Positions 1 through 12,008 of a stretch of DNA of 64,000 nucleotides are shown piece after piece. The notes beneath the pieces were generated by a model. It was given only the letters and a program-made list of their open reading frames with translations. It ran no database searches and had not been told where the DNA came from. The stretch's first letter is position 1. Every line of letters begins with the position of its first letter. This DNA is from Ziziphus jujuba (taxonomy: Eukaryota > Streptophyta > Magnoliopsida > Rosales > Rhamnaceae): contig NC_083388.1 in NCBI RefSeq assembly GCF_031755915.1, forward strand, positions 17,423,001 through 17,487,000, given 5' to 3'. Made by a program: the position numbers and the translations under genes.

Positions 1-559
1 TATGTTCAATTTTTATATTTCTAATTAGTTGTAAAGAATTCAATTTTGAAACAAGAAATAGATGATAATATTCAGCAAACCATGATCTAAAAAAGCACAA
101 ACGCGACTAACCAAGGAAAATGTTGTTTTACTTGCACGTTGTTGGTAAATGACATAAAAAACAAAAAGAAAAATTATAAAACAAAAATGAATTATTGAAA
201 AAATAAAAAAGTAAAATAGATACATATTAATTTTTTATGTATTTGAACTTCCAAAGTAACCGTCTTATATGCATTCCTAATTTATGAAGAAGTATGAGTT
301 AGACGAAAACATTTGATAAGAAAAGTAAAAAATGCATAAAAAAGTTATTAAAAAAGATTTATTTATTAAATACCTTTAATAATAATTTTAAATGAAAATT
401 AAAATATAACTTTACAATAAAATTGCATAAGATCTATTCGGTATTGTATCTAGAAACTCTCAAATACAAAGTTAGAAAATTTTCAAGCATAAACCATATC
501 GATGTGTATTTATGCAGAGGAAGTGTCAAAAATTGTCCATTCATTTATGCATTGTCAAG

Positions 560-1012
560 TATGGGACATGGTAGTGCAAGTATGGGTCTAGTTGCCAGAG
601 ACCACAATGGAAAAGTTCTCAAAGTGCAAGTTCTTCGAGAAAAAATAGACATTCCAGAAGCGGCTGGAGCAGCAGCAATTCTGAATGCTGTGAAGTTAGC
701 TTTAGAAGAAGGCTTCTCGAATTTGTGCTGTGAAAGCGATGCAAAGTTGATTATCCAAAATCTAAAGAACCCGGATAAGTGCTGTAGTCATTGGTCAGCA
801 CCAGGTTTCATTAACAGAATTCCGGAACTTTGCCCTCTTTTGATTCCATCTGTTTTAGCTGGACTCCGAGACAGAATAACAAATTGGCACATCTTGGCTC
901 CCGCTGGTGTCTTGTGAATGATAGTATAGGCTCTGTCTCTCCCTTTTTGGAATGTATTATTGCTCTTTTGGTTAATATAACTCCCTTTTTAAGCCAAAAA
1001 AAAAAAAAAAAA
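560..1012 (+). pseudogene. LINE 3' tail: plant RNase H-like (RVT_3) domain remnant
   Basis: Decayed RNase H-like domain of the kind at the C-terminus of plant non-LTR retrotransposon polyproteins. Visible pieces are GLVARDHNGKVL, an alanine-rich helix with KLALEEGF, CCESDAKLII and, in another frame, SWTPRQNNKLAHL followed by a short tail. The change of frame near 850-870 shows a frameshift. A run of about 17 A's at 996-1,012 looks like the LINE poly(A) tail. The block is absent at the same place in units 2 and 3, where other sequence follows the shared 'gccaagt' near 560. It is therefore a unit-1-specific insertion or replacement. No target duplication could be fixed. Confidence 0.7.
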
Positions 1013-1144
1013 GATTTATGTTCTGATCAACAACTTTTGCACCTCGCATTTGATAACAAATGCATACACATGTTTTGTAGCAAAAACTATCAAAAGTATA
1101 TATATTATAAGGAGGTGAATTATTATAAAATTAATCAATGCAGT

Positions 1145-1146
<2 letters not shown>

Positions 1147-1210
<64 letters not shown>
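1147..1210. repeat. (TA)n microsatellite
   Basis: About 32 uninterrupted TA dinucleotides. Similar but shorter (TA)n tracts sit at the same place in units 2 and 3 (around 6,630 and 36,233). The tract therefore expanded within the duplicated unit. Other (TA)n runs in unit 1 are near 1,468, 1,877, 2,076 and 2,404, with a (GA)n run at 1,492-1,507. Confidence 0.95.
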
Positions 1211-1217
<7 letters not shown>

Positions 1218-1233
1218 AATTATTTCTATATAC

Positions 1234-1431
1234 CTGAATGATTTTCTTGAAAATTAATAGATTATTATTTGGGAGTTGACTAGGGATGACAATATTTATG
1301 AATCCATGTGATCTTTCTTTCCCAAATACTAATCCTTCAAGTCCTGTAATCTCAAATTTTAGCTTCTTGGCCTGCATTTGGAGATCTTGCATGTAACGAA
1401 AAGCATTCCCGATAATGGACGCTTTGTCCAT
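1234..1431 (-). pseudogene. FIT/bHLH29-like single exon, unit 1 copy
   Basis: On the minus strand an acceptor (gtgcag) is followed by MDKASIIGNAFRYMQDLQMQ and then a lysine-rich AKKLK-GLEGL stretch. The block ends KKIIQ at a donor (CAG|gtatat). MDKASI..DA..YV.DLQ.QAKKLK is the second helix and zipper-like tail of FIT (bHLH29), the iron-deficiency bHLH. In that family the exon also ends in KKIMQ before the next exon. The basic region and the C-terminal ACT-like exons are not found on either side, so it cannot make a transcription factor. Compared with unit 2 it lacks a few residues before the NNNLL segment. The open frame and splice sites have survived better than the surroundings. Confidence 0.75.
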
Positions 1432-2069
1432 CTGCACACATTCACAACATAATTAATCACCATTCATATATATATATATATATGTATATATAGAGAGAGA
1501 GAGAGAGGAAGAGGCTGTTATGTAGATTGAACACCAAAATCTACAGTCCTAGAACATCCTATTAATGGTAACAGGCACCTATAACAGCTAATAAATGGAA
1601 AAATCTATAGTGATCACGAACTCTATTACCACTACTATCGAAGATGGTAGTTTAGCAGAAGAAAACCGTTCAGTCTTTACACCTATGAGTTAGGAAATTG
1701 AGATTCGAATATTGACAAATCCTGTTATTGTTTCGGATGGTTCCATACCGCATAGCGCAGGACTATAGTCTGATGTCTATGATACCACCATGAGATATTT
1801 TTTTTTTAAGCAAAAAAAAAAAAAAAAAAAAACTCGATTACCGCTAATAGAATGTTCTTGCATAATAAAATTTTCATATATATATATATATATATATATA
1901 TGTATAAGGACATCGTCACTTGTACTTTAAATTCTTTTGTTTTCTAAGGACAATTGTATGAACTTGTGATATATATACATATATATATACACACCACACA
2001 CACTAACTGTTGGCTACGTGCTGCTGCGTACTTTTAAAAAATAATAAAATAAATTTAATATAATATGGA

Positions 2070-2107
<38 letters not shown>

Positions 2108-2339
2108 CATTCAGCTACATTTTCTAAGTTGAATCTAATCAAATTTTAGAAATTTTATTATACTTGCTTTCTTAGTTCATCCGATAACTATTAAAAATCT
2201 AAATTTTTATATCAAATATGTAGATCTCAGTTTAAAGTTACCCTCTTTTTTTTTTCTCTTTTTCTTTTCTTTGTGTTAGGGGGAAAGGAGGGGCGGGTGA
2301 AGAAATTTTATATCTATTGCTTCCCACTATAATCATAAT

Positions 2340-2434
2340 TGTTTTTTTAATAAATATTTTAGTGTTAAACACTAAAACAACATTGAGTATAAAAATAAGT
2401 TTTATATATATATATATATTATATTTATAATAAT

Positions 2435-2472
<38 letters not shown>

Positions 2473-2551
2473 AAAGAAGAAGAAGCAAATTCCTATGAGG
2501 CCCTATCTTCCTTTCTTGCCAAGGGCCCCATGTAAGCTTGAGCCGGCCCTG
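2340..2551 (-). mobile_element. Truncated hAT-like terminus
   Basis: Read on the minus strand from 2,551, the sequence starts CAGGGCCGGCTCAAGC and continues with GGGCCCTTGG and AGGGCCTCA. This resembles the terminal inverted repeat and subterminal region of plant Tip100/TTF-type hAT elements, which begin CAGGGCCGGC. The terminus abuts kinase homology that begins at 2,552. The shared unit sequence ends near 2,340. No second terminus was found, and a poly(A)/(TA) stretch fills 2,404-2,470, so only one end seems to remain. The insertion or a linked deletion probably removed the kinase ectodomain. Family assignment is by motif memory only. Confidence 0.45.
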
Positions 2552-3482
2552 TGGCTACCTTATTGCTGCAACAGTTGGAATGTGTAAAGGTTATAGCTAT
2601 GATGAGCTTAAAAAGGCTACTTGGGGTTTTAAAGAAGAGATTGGAAGAGGCTCTGGAGGAATCGTCTACAAAGGTGTGTTACCGGATAATCGTGTTGCCG
2701 CAGCGAAGCTGCTGATTAATGAAGCTAATAATCATGACCAAGGTGAAGCTGAATTTCTAGCTGAAGTTAGCACCCTAGGAAGGCCCAATCATATGCACTT
2801 GATGAAGATGTGGGGATATTGCATTGAAGGAAAGCACAGAATTTTGGTGTATGAGTGCTTGGAACATGGGTCTTTGAAACAGAATTTGTCTTCCAATGTG
2901 CTTGACCGGGAAATGAGGTTTGAAATTGCTCTTGGGACTGCTAAAGGCCTTGCTTACTTGCACGAGGAATGCCTGGGGTGGATTTTACACTGCGATGTAA
3001 AGGTGCTCTTGGACTCTTATTATAGTCCAAAGGTTGCAGATTTTGGGTTGTCCAAGCTGCTGAAAGGAGCAAAGCTTAACAACTCGGCATTCTCAAGGAT
3101 TAGAGGAACCAGAGGGTATATGGCTCCAGAGTGGGTTTCAAACCAGCCCATCACATCCAAAGTGGATGTGTACAGCTATGGGCATGTTGTGTTGGAGATG
3201 TTGACTGGAAGAAGCCCAACAAACGATGTTCAAACCGTAAACGATACAGGAGAGATAGAGAATAGAAGAAGTTTGGTGAGTTGGGTGAGGGAGAATATCA
3301 AGGAAACTTCTTCTGATTAAATTGTAGTGGTGCTGGAAAGGATCGTTGATCCTTCCTTGTGGGGAGAATATGACAAGAAGGAGATGGAAAAGCTTTTGGA
3401 AGTAGCTATGAAATGTGTGGAGGAAGACAAAGGTGCTAGGCCAACCATGGTTCAAGTCGTTGAGATGCTTCTTGATTATTAG
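2552..3482 (+). pseudogene. ZmPK1-like receptor kinase pseudogene (unit 1, kinase domain only)
   Basis: Matches residues from about 517 to the end of the intact unit 2 kinase. The signal peptide, lectin, S-locus, PAN and membrane segments are missing. The glycine loop (IGRGSGGIVYKG), the VAAAKLL lysine, DFGLSK and GYMAPEW can be read. The catalytic loop has an in-frame 9-base deletion: HCDVK is followed directly by VLLD, losing P-D-N including the Mg-binding Asn. A TAA at 3,318-3,320 replaces the Glu codon GAA. The rest of the C-lobe, including the conserved Arg of subdomain XI, continues in frame to a stop at 3,480-3,482. No ATG of its own precedes 2,580. Certainly inactive as a kinase. Confidence 0.9.
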
Positions 3483-5765
3483 CATTCAACAGCTTCTTCA
3501 AGCATGCATTTCTATGTTCCTGCTTTGCCAAAAACGTATATGAAATTTCTCATTTAACATGGCATTTAGCATGCAAGGTATGAGCCAAAAAAAAAAAAGA
3601 TGCATGCAAGGTTAATAATATTTTTGAATTCTGTTTTTGTACCCGTACGTGTTCTATAATTGGGGCTTGTCCATGTTGGAAGCAGCCCAATTTCTAATTG
3701 TTTCGCCTAAAACTGAAAAAGGTGGGAAACAAACTGGTATCCATAAGGAATGAGATGTTGAAATTTGTCCGTCCAGGGATGTAAAAATTTAAAATTATGA
3801 TACATGTAAATAAGCCTTTGAATTTCAGGTTTATGGGCTGTAGCCACCCTTTGGCACCCAAAGAAAAAAGGAAGAAAAAAATTATTTGTATGTGATCCCT
3901 TTCATCTTAAAATACCCTGTATTTTGTTTCTAATATTTTTTTCCCAGAATGTAAGAAATCTAGTATGCTGAAATTACATTAACATTGTGATTGGATTTAT
4001 TTCTTCTCACTAAAAAAAATAAAAAATAAACATCTTATGTATAGGTTTCCAAGTTAACAATAAATATTGACAATGAGAACATAAAAAATAATAATAATTG
4101 AATCATTTTTTTTACCATTTTCACAGAAATATCATAACAAAGAACAATTACCACTTTATTAAAAAAAAAAAAAAGAATAGTTATCATAATTCGTATTTCA
4201 AAAAAAAAAAGTTATAATAATTCATCCAAAAAAAGAAACAGTCACCTCATATTTCAAAAAGAGAAAAAAAAAAAAACTAAAATTAAAATTAAGAAAAAAA
4301 AAAAAAAATGTTGCTTTGTGCGTCTCCAACCCACTACCCGCTCCCAAACAATGCTATTCTTACGTTGCAGCAACTTACACCGTGGACGTTCGATGTGTTT
4401 GACATTCCCAACCAAACATAGAATTGGGTAAAGTTAAGAGTAGGGGGTTGGTAATATTTGCTCTTTTTTTTTTTTTTTTTTTTTTTTCTAAAGGTTATTT
4501 ATTTGCTCTGCTAATCTCTGACAGTTCTTCTTTTTTTTTTTTTTTTTTTTTGGGTAATAGTCACTAACAGTTTTGCATATTGCATATTAAACTATTAATT
4601 ATATATTTTCTATGTAAATTTCAATGCAGCTATTCTATTTCGTAGGGATGTAAAGAATTATAATCAATCCAATTCAATTTTGTTGAATCAATCAAGTTAG
4701 ATTTGATTTGATTTAAAATTTTGAAATCTAGTTGGATTGAATGCCTCACCGATTTTGATGTTTTAAAATAGTTAATGCAAATTTATCCAATCCAAAAACC
4801 AGATGAAATGTAACTTTCTTAGTTTTAAGCAATAACAAATTGTAAGTCCACTTTCTTAATTTTATTATAAAATTAACATTTGATACCTTTAGCTAATAAA
4901 ATTAACTGCAATGTTTATTGACAGGAAAGTAATCATGGATGTGGAGTTTGGACTCTTGACATTGAGAAGTTTTGAATTCTGATATTATGGAAGCTTTTTT
5001 TGGAGCTTGAATTCTAGTGAAAGTTTGGATGTGGTTGTTAGTTTTGTTTATGATTTAGCACATTTTAACGATTTTCATATTGTTAGTTTATATTTTATGG
5101 ACAATGTAATTTAGCTTGGCTTATGCTATTGTGCGATGTTGTGGAAGCTTTTTTTGTAACTTAAATTGTGGATTGTCTATGATTTAGCCCATTTAAGTCA
5201 TATTCACATTGGTTTATATTTTAATATATGTTTGTTCTTGGTATATTGATTTAAAAAGTTATGTAATCTTTTTTATGTATATTACTATTAAGAGAAATTT
5301 TTTTTACAATTTCCAATAAAATTCTACATCCTTTTATTTTTTACAAACCACTATTTAAATAAATAGAAAATATAAAATTACTTCATTTAATATTTTTAAT
5401 ACTTAAAATACTCTAGATTTATACACTTCTCAATCAGGTTGAAAATACGCTTTTTTCAAAAATCTTTTACAACTTAAACACCACTTTATAAAGTGATAAT
5501 CACATTTGGACAACATATATATCATAAGAGTTTTGGATGAAGCTAATAGTAATGAAACTCTATGAGATTTTCTTTCCAATTAGGAGGTTTTTGGACACAT
5601 ATAATAGTTATGAAAACTTCACAGAATTGTTGAATCATTAGATATTAAACATTTTCGAATTGTTTAGTTGTATATTTTTTTAATATATTCAAATTGTTTA
5701 ATCACATATTTCCAAATAGTTTTTAAGAATTTATTTTTAGTTTTTTTCGGGTAAACTTTTAAGCA
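3483..5765. other. Unit 1 3' flank, no gene
   Basis: AT-rich sequence with A- and T-homopolymers, shared with unit 2 (28,217-29,237 and 34,267-35,365). No open frame with recognisable homology. The stretch around 4,543-4,560 (...gggtaatagtc) is the empty counterpart of the Copia insertion site in unit 2, which makes it useful as a pre-insertion reference. Confidence 0.8.
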
Positions 5766-6667
5766 ACATTGAAGATGTTCAGTTTTATATTTATAAATAA
5801 TTACAAAGTGTTCAATTCTGAAACAAAAAATAGATGATAAAGTTTAACAAACTATGATATGATAAAATACAAACATGACTAACCAAGAACAATGTTCTAC
5901 TCACATGTTGTTAGTAAATGACAATATATATATATAACAAAATGAGTCATTACAAAATGAAAAAGTAAAATAGATACATATTACTCTTTTATGCATTTGA
6001 GCTTCCATGATTTGTATAACCGTTTTTATATGCATTCTAGTTTATGGTGAAATATGAGTTAGATGGAGATATTTGAGAGAAAAAATAAAAATGTCTAAAG
6101 AGGTTATTCAAAAAAATTTTACCATTAAATACTTTTAATAATAATTTTAAATGAGAATAAAAATATAAATTTACAATAAAATTATATAAAATCTTTTGTT
6201 ATTACAATTAGAAACAATCAAATGTGATGCATAGTTAGAAAATTTTCTAGTATAAACCATATGAAGTGTCAAAAAAGTGTCCATTTATTTATGCAATGCC
6301 AAGTCTCACTCAGGTTGTATCACGTTGTACTTTCAAAGTCCCAGACATTCAGTTATTGAAAGGATTGAGATCTTGTGTCTCAATAATTTGTCTATTCCTC
6401 TTTTCCACATATAAAATGTTGGCACATCCCTCCATAAATAATAATAATAAGAAGAAGAAGAAGAAGAAGCTAGAAACAAATGGCTAAATGGATAATTATG
6501 TTCTGATCAACCAGTTTTGCATCTTGCATTTATAACAAATGCATACACATATTTTTATAGCAAAAACTGTCAAAAGTATACATACATAGGGAGGTCAATT
6601 ATTATAAAATTAATTAATGCAGTTGATAACATATATATACATATATACGCTATTAATTTCTATGTAC

Positions 6668-6874
6668 CTGAATGATTTTCTTGAAAATTAATAGATTGTT
6701 ATTTTGGAATTGATGAATCTTTCTAGGGATGACAATATTTATGAATCCTTGTGATCTTTCTTGCCCAACTACTAATCCTTCAAGTCCCGCAATCTCATCC
6801 TTTAGCTTCTTGGCCTGCATTTGCAGATCTTGTGCGTAACGTAAAGCATCCCCGATAATGGACGTTCTGTCCAT
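6668..6874 (-). pseudogene. FIT/bHLH29-like single exon, unit 2 copy (best preserved)
   Basis: Same exon as in units 1 and 3, here uninterrupted. It runs from MDRTSIIGDALRYAQDLQMQ through a KKLKDEIAGLEGL helix to KKIIQ. It is bounded by an acceptor (ctgcacac side, CAG|ATG) and a donor (CAG|GTACAT). The first residue after the helix is D, as in the consensus IIGDA, so this copy is closest to the family. No other FIT exon lies within several kb on either side, so it is an orphan exon. Confidence 0.75.
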
Positions 6875-7202
6875 CTGCACACATTTACAACATAATTAAT
6901 CACCATTCGTCTATATATATGTATAGAATGACAGAGAGAGAGAGGCTGTTATGCAGATAATGACAGAGAGAGAGGCCGTTATGTAGATTCTAACACCAAA
7001 ACATCCTACTAATGATCAACAGGTTCCTATAACAGCTAATAAATGGAAAAATCTATGATTATCACCAAGTCTATTACAGCTAATAGAATGTTCTTAGAGT
7101 TTTCATTTATATATGTGTGTTGTAAGTCAAAGGTCAGGACAAGGTTACTTGGATTTCAAATCTTTTTGTTTTCTATGGATCAAAATGTATGAACTTGTGA
7201 TA

Positions 7203-9923
7203 TCTATATAATATATAAAAGAATAAGCATATGGCTACTTGTCAGTATACTTTTTTTTCAAATTTCCTCCAAAAGCACAATTTTTATTTTTATTTTATTT
7301 ATTATTTATTATTCATTATCTTATCTTTTATGGATATAACCAAATATATATAAAATTTATTGTTGATATAAATATCTATAACTATTAAATAATTGATAAA
7401 ATTACTTATAGTAATAATTTTGAAATAAATTGAAAATAAATAAAATATTTGATTTTATCTTATTTATCAAATATATTTTTATGGCCTAATTAGTATACAT
7501 ATATATTATAACGGAATTACACACACACACACACACATATATATATGGCTTAATATCAAATGGACTAATATATATTATAACAGAATTATGGCCTAAATAT
7601 ATACATATATATATTATAATGGAATTATGGCCTAATATATATTTTAATAATGTCTATTTAAAAATATAAAAATAAAATAAAAAATTAAATACTAATAAAG
7701 AAAATATTATTTATTTAATTAATCTTAAAACTATTTAAATTTTGATAATTTTACTTAAGGATAACTATCAATTTACCAACAAAATCACCTTTTTCCATGA
7801 TTATTTGATTTATAAACATTGTTTGTCATATAAATTTATTGATGCATAGATTTCTCCAAAATATATAATAGTTACTTTTATTGGTTTTTTCTTTTTTATT
7901 AAAAAAAATACTTTCAATAGTTACTTTTATTAAACATGTATGTAATAAAAGAGTTTTTCATTATTAAAATATTTTACAAAATAATTTCACAAACTAATAC
8001 ATATTCATATATGGATATATAATAAATGAAATTTTATTATAAAATAATAAAATTAAAATACAGTAACTATATATAATTTTTTTTAACTTGCATTTAAAAG
8101 GTAATCTTAAAATTATAATAACATGTGCATATATATGGTCGGCTATCATTTATATTTTACGTTGTTAATGATAATTCATCAAAACATTCTCCTCATTATT
8201 GTAGTGTACATATATATATATATATATATTTATATGTAATAAATGGAATTTCAATTATAAGATTAAACAAAAATAAATTAATAATGAGATTAATCTTCTT
8301 ATTTGTTTTTTTTTTTAAATCTTAAAAGACAAGGTAAAAAACATGTATATAATAAATGATTTTCTTATTACTAAATATATTTTACTTAAAATTTCCATAT
8401 ACTAATACATATTCATATATGTATATTGATAAATTGAATTACATTATAAATAGTCAGATTAAAATATAGTAATTAATAATTATATTGATTGCTGTACTAA
8501 AAAATTTAAGATAAATAATGCACTTTTAAAATATTTTTCAAAAAATGTTTAAAATGTGCTTTTATATATATATATATATATATATATTTATGTCTGCAAA
8601 GAAAACAAATGCTTAAAAAATAATCTTAAAATTTTGATAATAGATATATAGTAAATAAAATTGTATATATATATATATATATTCATACCATATTCTCAGT
8701 AAATAATAAAAATATAAAAACGCAAAAGCAATGATAAAGAATATTACATGTATTCAAATTTGAGTACGTAAATTTTATATACTTAGAAGAAAATATTAAA
8801 AAAAATTATAATCTAAATATAAACATTTTTATTAGTTTTTATATTTGTTTTATTGTAAAATAATAAGATTTTATATACAGTAATTGATAATGGAATTGAT
8901 CTCCTTATTTTATTATATAATAAAATATGTTCTTTTTATTAAAAATATTCACATAAAAATTCCATATACTAATGCATATTCATATATGCATATATAATAA
9001 ATGGAATTTCAATATTCTAATATATAGATTTCAATTATAAAATTAATATCTTTATTTGATATCCTTAAAATATATATAACCATAAATAAATTAATAATAA
9101 AATTGATATCCTTATTTGATTTCTTTTTAAAATTTTAAAAGATAAGGTAAAAAACATATATGTAATAAAAGATTTTTTTATTATATTAAAATATTTAACA
9201 TAATATTTCATAAAATAATACATGTTCATATATAGATATGTAATAAATGCAATTTAATTATAAACTAATATTATTAAAATACGGTAATTAATAATGAGAT
9301 TGATCTTCTTACAAATAAATTTATGTTGAATAATGTATTTTTTTTAATATTTTATAAAAAATGGTTAAGATGTACTTATATATATAAATATATGTTAACA
9401 ATGGAAACAAATGTTTAAAATTATAATAATATTAATATATAATAATCTTAAATAATAATAATAATAATTAATTAATTAATTATATTATATTATATTATGA
9501 GTATTTAATATATGGAAATGAATTATTTGCAAGGAATCAAAATACATTTGAATTTAAATTTAAATTCTATAAATGAAAAATATTATTTAAATACATTTGA
9601 ATTTGATTTAAATTATATAAATGAATTTGAATTTAAATTTCATAAATGGAAAAAATTAGATAGGAAAATTCCATATATGGAAAACATTATATCAGTAAAT
9701 ATTTTTGAATTTGAATTTTATGATTGTATAGTATTGAATGTAGAGGTCAAATTTATAGTTTTTAATAAACTTTTATAGTACAGATTGGAAAAAAAATTCA
9801 AATATATATAATAACAATAAAATTTTTAAATAGGTTTTTAAATATAATTAATTATTATAGATTATTTTTAAAATCATCTATGATAATTAGATATACCGTG
9901 CATCGCACGGGGATGAATGCTAG
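7203..9923 (+). mobile_element. Non-autonomous Helitron, 2,721 bp
   Basis: The 5' end is TCTATATAATATATAAAAG. The 3' end is CTAG at 9,920-9,923, preceded by the hairpin CCGTGC-ATC-GCACGG (9,896-9,910) with a 9-base spacer. This is the plant Helitron layout (5' TC, hairpin about 10 nt before CTRR). It sits between A and T with no target duplication: left flank ...cttgtgata, right flank tataaatata. Unit 3 carries the uninterrupted site gatatataaatata (36,777-36,791), which gives an empty-site confirmation. No Rep/helicase frame is present. The interior is very AT-rich and contains several diverged copies of a 100-150-base motif (see the repeat at 7,920-9,310). Confidence 0.82.
7920..9310. repeat. 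Diverged internal repeats within the Helitron
   Basis: A motif containing 'atacatattcatatat', 'gtaataaa' and 'aaaatacagtaa' recurs near 7,930-8,080, 8,340-8,480, 8,920-9,030 and 9,150-9,310. A second motif, 'taaaagacaaggtaaaaaacat', recurs near 8,320 and 9,135. The copies have many substitutions. Base composition is about 80% A+T by eye. Such internal repetition could come from past tandem duplication inside the element. Confidence 0.6.
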
Positions 9924-10240
9924 TATAAATATATATATATATATATACTAGCTGTTGGCTATGTGCTTCGTACTTATAAAAGATAGTAAAATAAATTTAC
10001 TATGATATGGACTCATATATATAATTTCATTCAGCTATATTTTCTACATTAAATCTAATCAAATTTTACAAATTTTATTGAAATAGCTTTCCAATAACTA
10101 TTAAAAACCTAAACTTTTAGATCAAATTTGCAGATCTCAGCTAAACGTTACCCTTTTTTTTTTTTTTTTTCTTGGAAGGGGGAATGCGCGGAGGAATAAA
10201 TTTTATATCTGTTGCTTCCCACTATTATACTCATAACGTG

Positions 10241-11132
10241 AACCAGTTATATTTGTTGTGTTAGCATTCCATATATGGCTTTAGATTTTAGTAAATTAAT
10301 AAATGAGAGCTTCTCAATAAAATATTTACCATCTAATAAGTTGTAACATAGACAAAGATAAAAAAAAAATTAAAAAAAAAATCATTGTGAATAAAGAAAT
10401 ATTGACATCCATAAATGATCTATTAAAACATATTGAAAGTTTTTCATTCACAATTGTAGGATAAAATATACCACCCTATTTGTTTGGATTATCTTATCAA
10501 AGATCATGATGTCACTTAAGTTCATCTTTACTTCAAATATCCAAAACTAAAACTTGCATAATTTTGAGATAGAATAGGAGCCAAATAAGCTAGAGAAACA
10601 ATTACCAAAGTAATAAAAAAAAATATTCCTCCTCGACAAATAGACATTTAAGCTAACTTCATATGTCTAATGACTTGGTACTACATGACCTCATGTGTTA
10701 CTAAATTATGTATTATTTGAAAAACAAAATATAAGAAAACATATAGAGGAGGATAGAAAATGTTGGCAAAATAAAACCATTAACTATGCAAACTAGATCT
10801 TTAATCATTTTTATCTAATTGCTAACTCTTAAAAAAAAAAAATATTCTAATCCGTAACTTTGAGTTCAATCGGCACATCCAGTAATATAACTGACCCAAA
10901 AACCCATCTAATGGCATGGAGGGAGTCATGTTTCTCCACTAAATATATATAATTCGTCAAAATAATGATCTCATAAAGGAAGAAATAGACATCAATATTC
11001 AAGCCTCAGAAAAAACTTTTTAGTAAAAATCATAAAAGCAATAACTCATAGAAAGAGTGCTTTTCTTAGCAAAAGTTCTTAAGATCACTGTTGCAATTTC
11101 CCAAAATCATTCAAGGAAAGCATCTTAGCAGA
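10241..11132. other. Unit 2 spacer, no gene seen
   Basis: AT-rich sequence after the shared unit homology ends (near 10,240) and before the first Copia remnant. No open frame of note, no recognisable transposon terminus and no RNA gene were seen. Confidence 0.6.
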
Positions 11133-11620
11133 TAAAACCATACTTCGACATAAAGCTCATCTAGTAGCCAAGGGTTTTCACTAGAAGTCTGGCCTTGATT
11201 TCTCATAGATGTATAGTCCTGTAATCAAGCCTTCCACAGTTCATATTGTTCTATCCATTGCTGTTTCATGAAATTGGGAAATCTAGCAAGTTGATGTTAA
11301 TCACGCCTTTTTGAATGGCGTCATTGTCGAAGATGTGAATGGCGTCATTGTCGAAGATGTGTTTATGAAACAACCTGATGGCTTTATTTATCCAGATCAA
11401 CCCAATGCCGTTTGCAAGCTTCATCATTCATTGTATGGATTGCGTCAGGCTCCACGTGCATGGTATGAAAGGTTGAAGCATATGTTGTGTGATTAGGGAT
11501 TTCATAATTCCAAAATGGATTCTTCTTTGTTTCTTCTTCATAGCCAGTAGATGTTATTTGGGTTCTCATCCATGTTGATGATATTATCATTATAGGAAAT
11601 GACACTTAACTCCTTGATAA
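11133..11620 (+). pseudogene. Copia reverse transcriptase remnant (plus strand)
   Basis: Fragments of the Copia RVT_2 domain with several stops: KAHLVAKGFH, then QVDVNHAFLNG, FMKQPDGFIYPDQPNAVCKL, HHSLYGLRQAPRAWYERL and, after a frame change, pieces near the DD catalytic region. A 24-base tandem duplication (copies at 11,314-11,337 and 11,338-11,361) lies inside it. No LTR can be tied to it with confidence. It lies next to, but in opposite orientation to, the minus-strand Copia piece at 11,840-12,008. It may be an inverted part of that element or a separate fragment. Confidence 0.8.
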
Positions 11621-12008
11621 ATTTGTTACCAAGCAAATTGTCATGGTGTCTTGCGATAAGTGTTGAAAGCTGTTAACTATTATGATATATATTATATTGT
11701 TGTATTGGTTGAGTTTACGTTGTGTTTTGATAAGTGTGTAGAGGTTAGTGATAAGTCTACGTCATGTATTTATAAGTGTATTACACTATGTAAAGCACGT
11801 CTCTTTTTACTTTCTTTTACTTAGTGGTTCAAAAACTTTCACCAATGAGAGCATTATATTTAGCGAGCATGGCTTGACGCCATTTAAGGAGAATGAAAGG
11901 CTTGAGTCACGGTTTGAGGTTTTATAGTTGGAACTTAACATAAGACCGAGTAGAAATCAGACGAAATTTTGGGTTTAAAAATTTTGTTCTAGGCATGGGT
12001 ACGCAAAG

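Larger units (their letters stand above)
1..5765. repeat. Tandem segmental duplication, unit 1
   Basis: First of three diverged copies of a segment whose core is about 5.8 kb. Order within the unit: AT-rich leader (1-550), bHLH exon (1,234-1,431, minus), spacer, kinase remnant (2,552-3,482, plus), 3' flank (3,483-5,765). The opening 160 bases match 5,774-5,935 and 35,370-35,500. The 3' flank matches 28,217-29,237 plus 34,267-35,365, and in part 43,420-43,905. The window starts inside the unit, so its true left edge is unknown. Unit 1 differs by a LINE tail at about 560-1,012 and a hAT-like end abutting the kinase. Seen by eye; no identity was computed. Confidence 0.85.

Noticed and set aside
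6668..6874. Functional FIT transcription factor gene
   Set aside because: Only one exon is present; no basic region or C-terminal exon within several kb on the minus strand.
9512..9778. 88-codon open frame
   Set aside because: Inside the Helitron; Asn/Phe/Tyr-rich because of 'aatttgaattt' repeats; no Rep or helicase motif.
11655..11840. Possible Copia 3' LTR (tgttgaaagc...)
   Set aside because: Plausible start and TATA-like box, but no second copy, no clear polypurine tract and no defined end.
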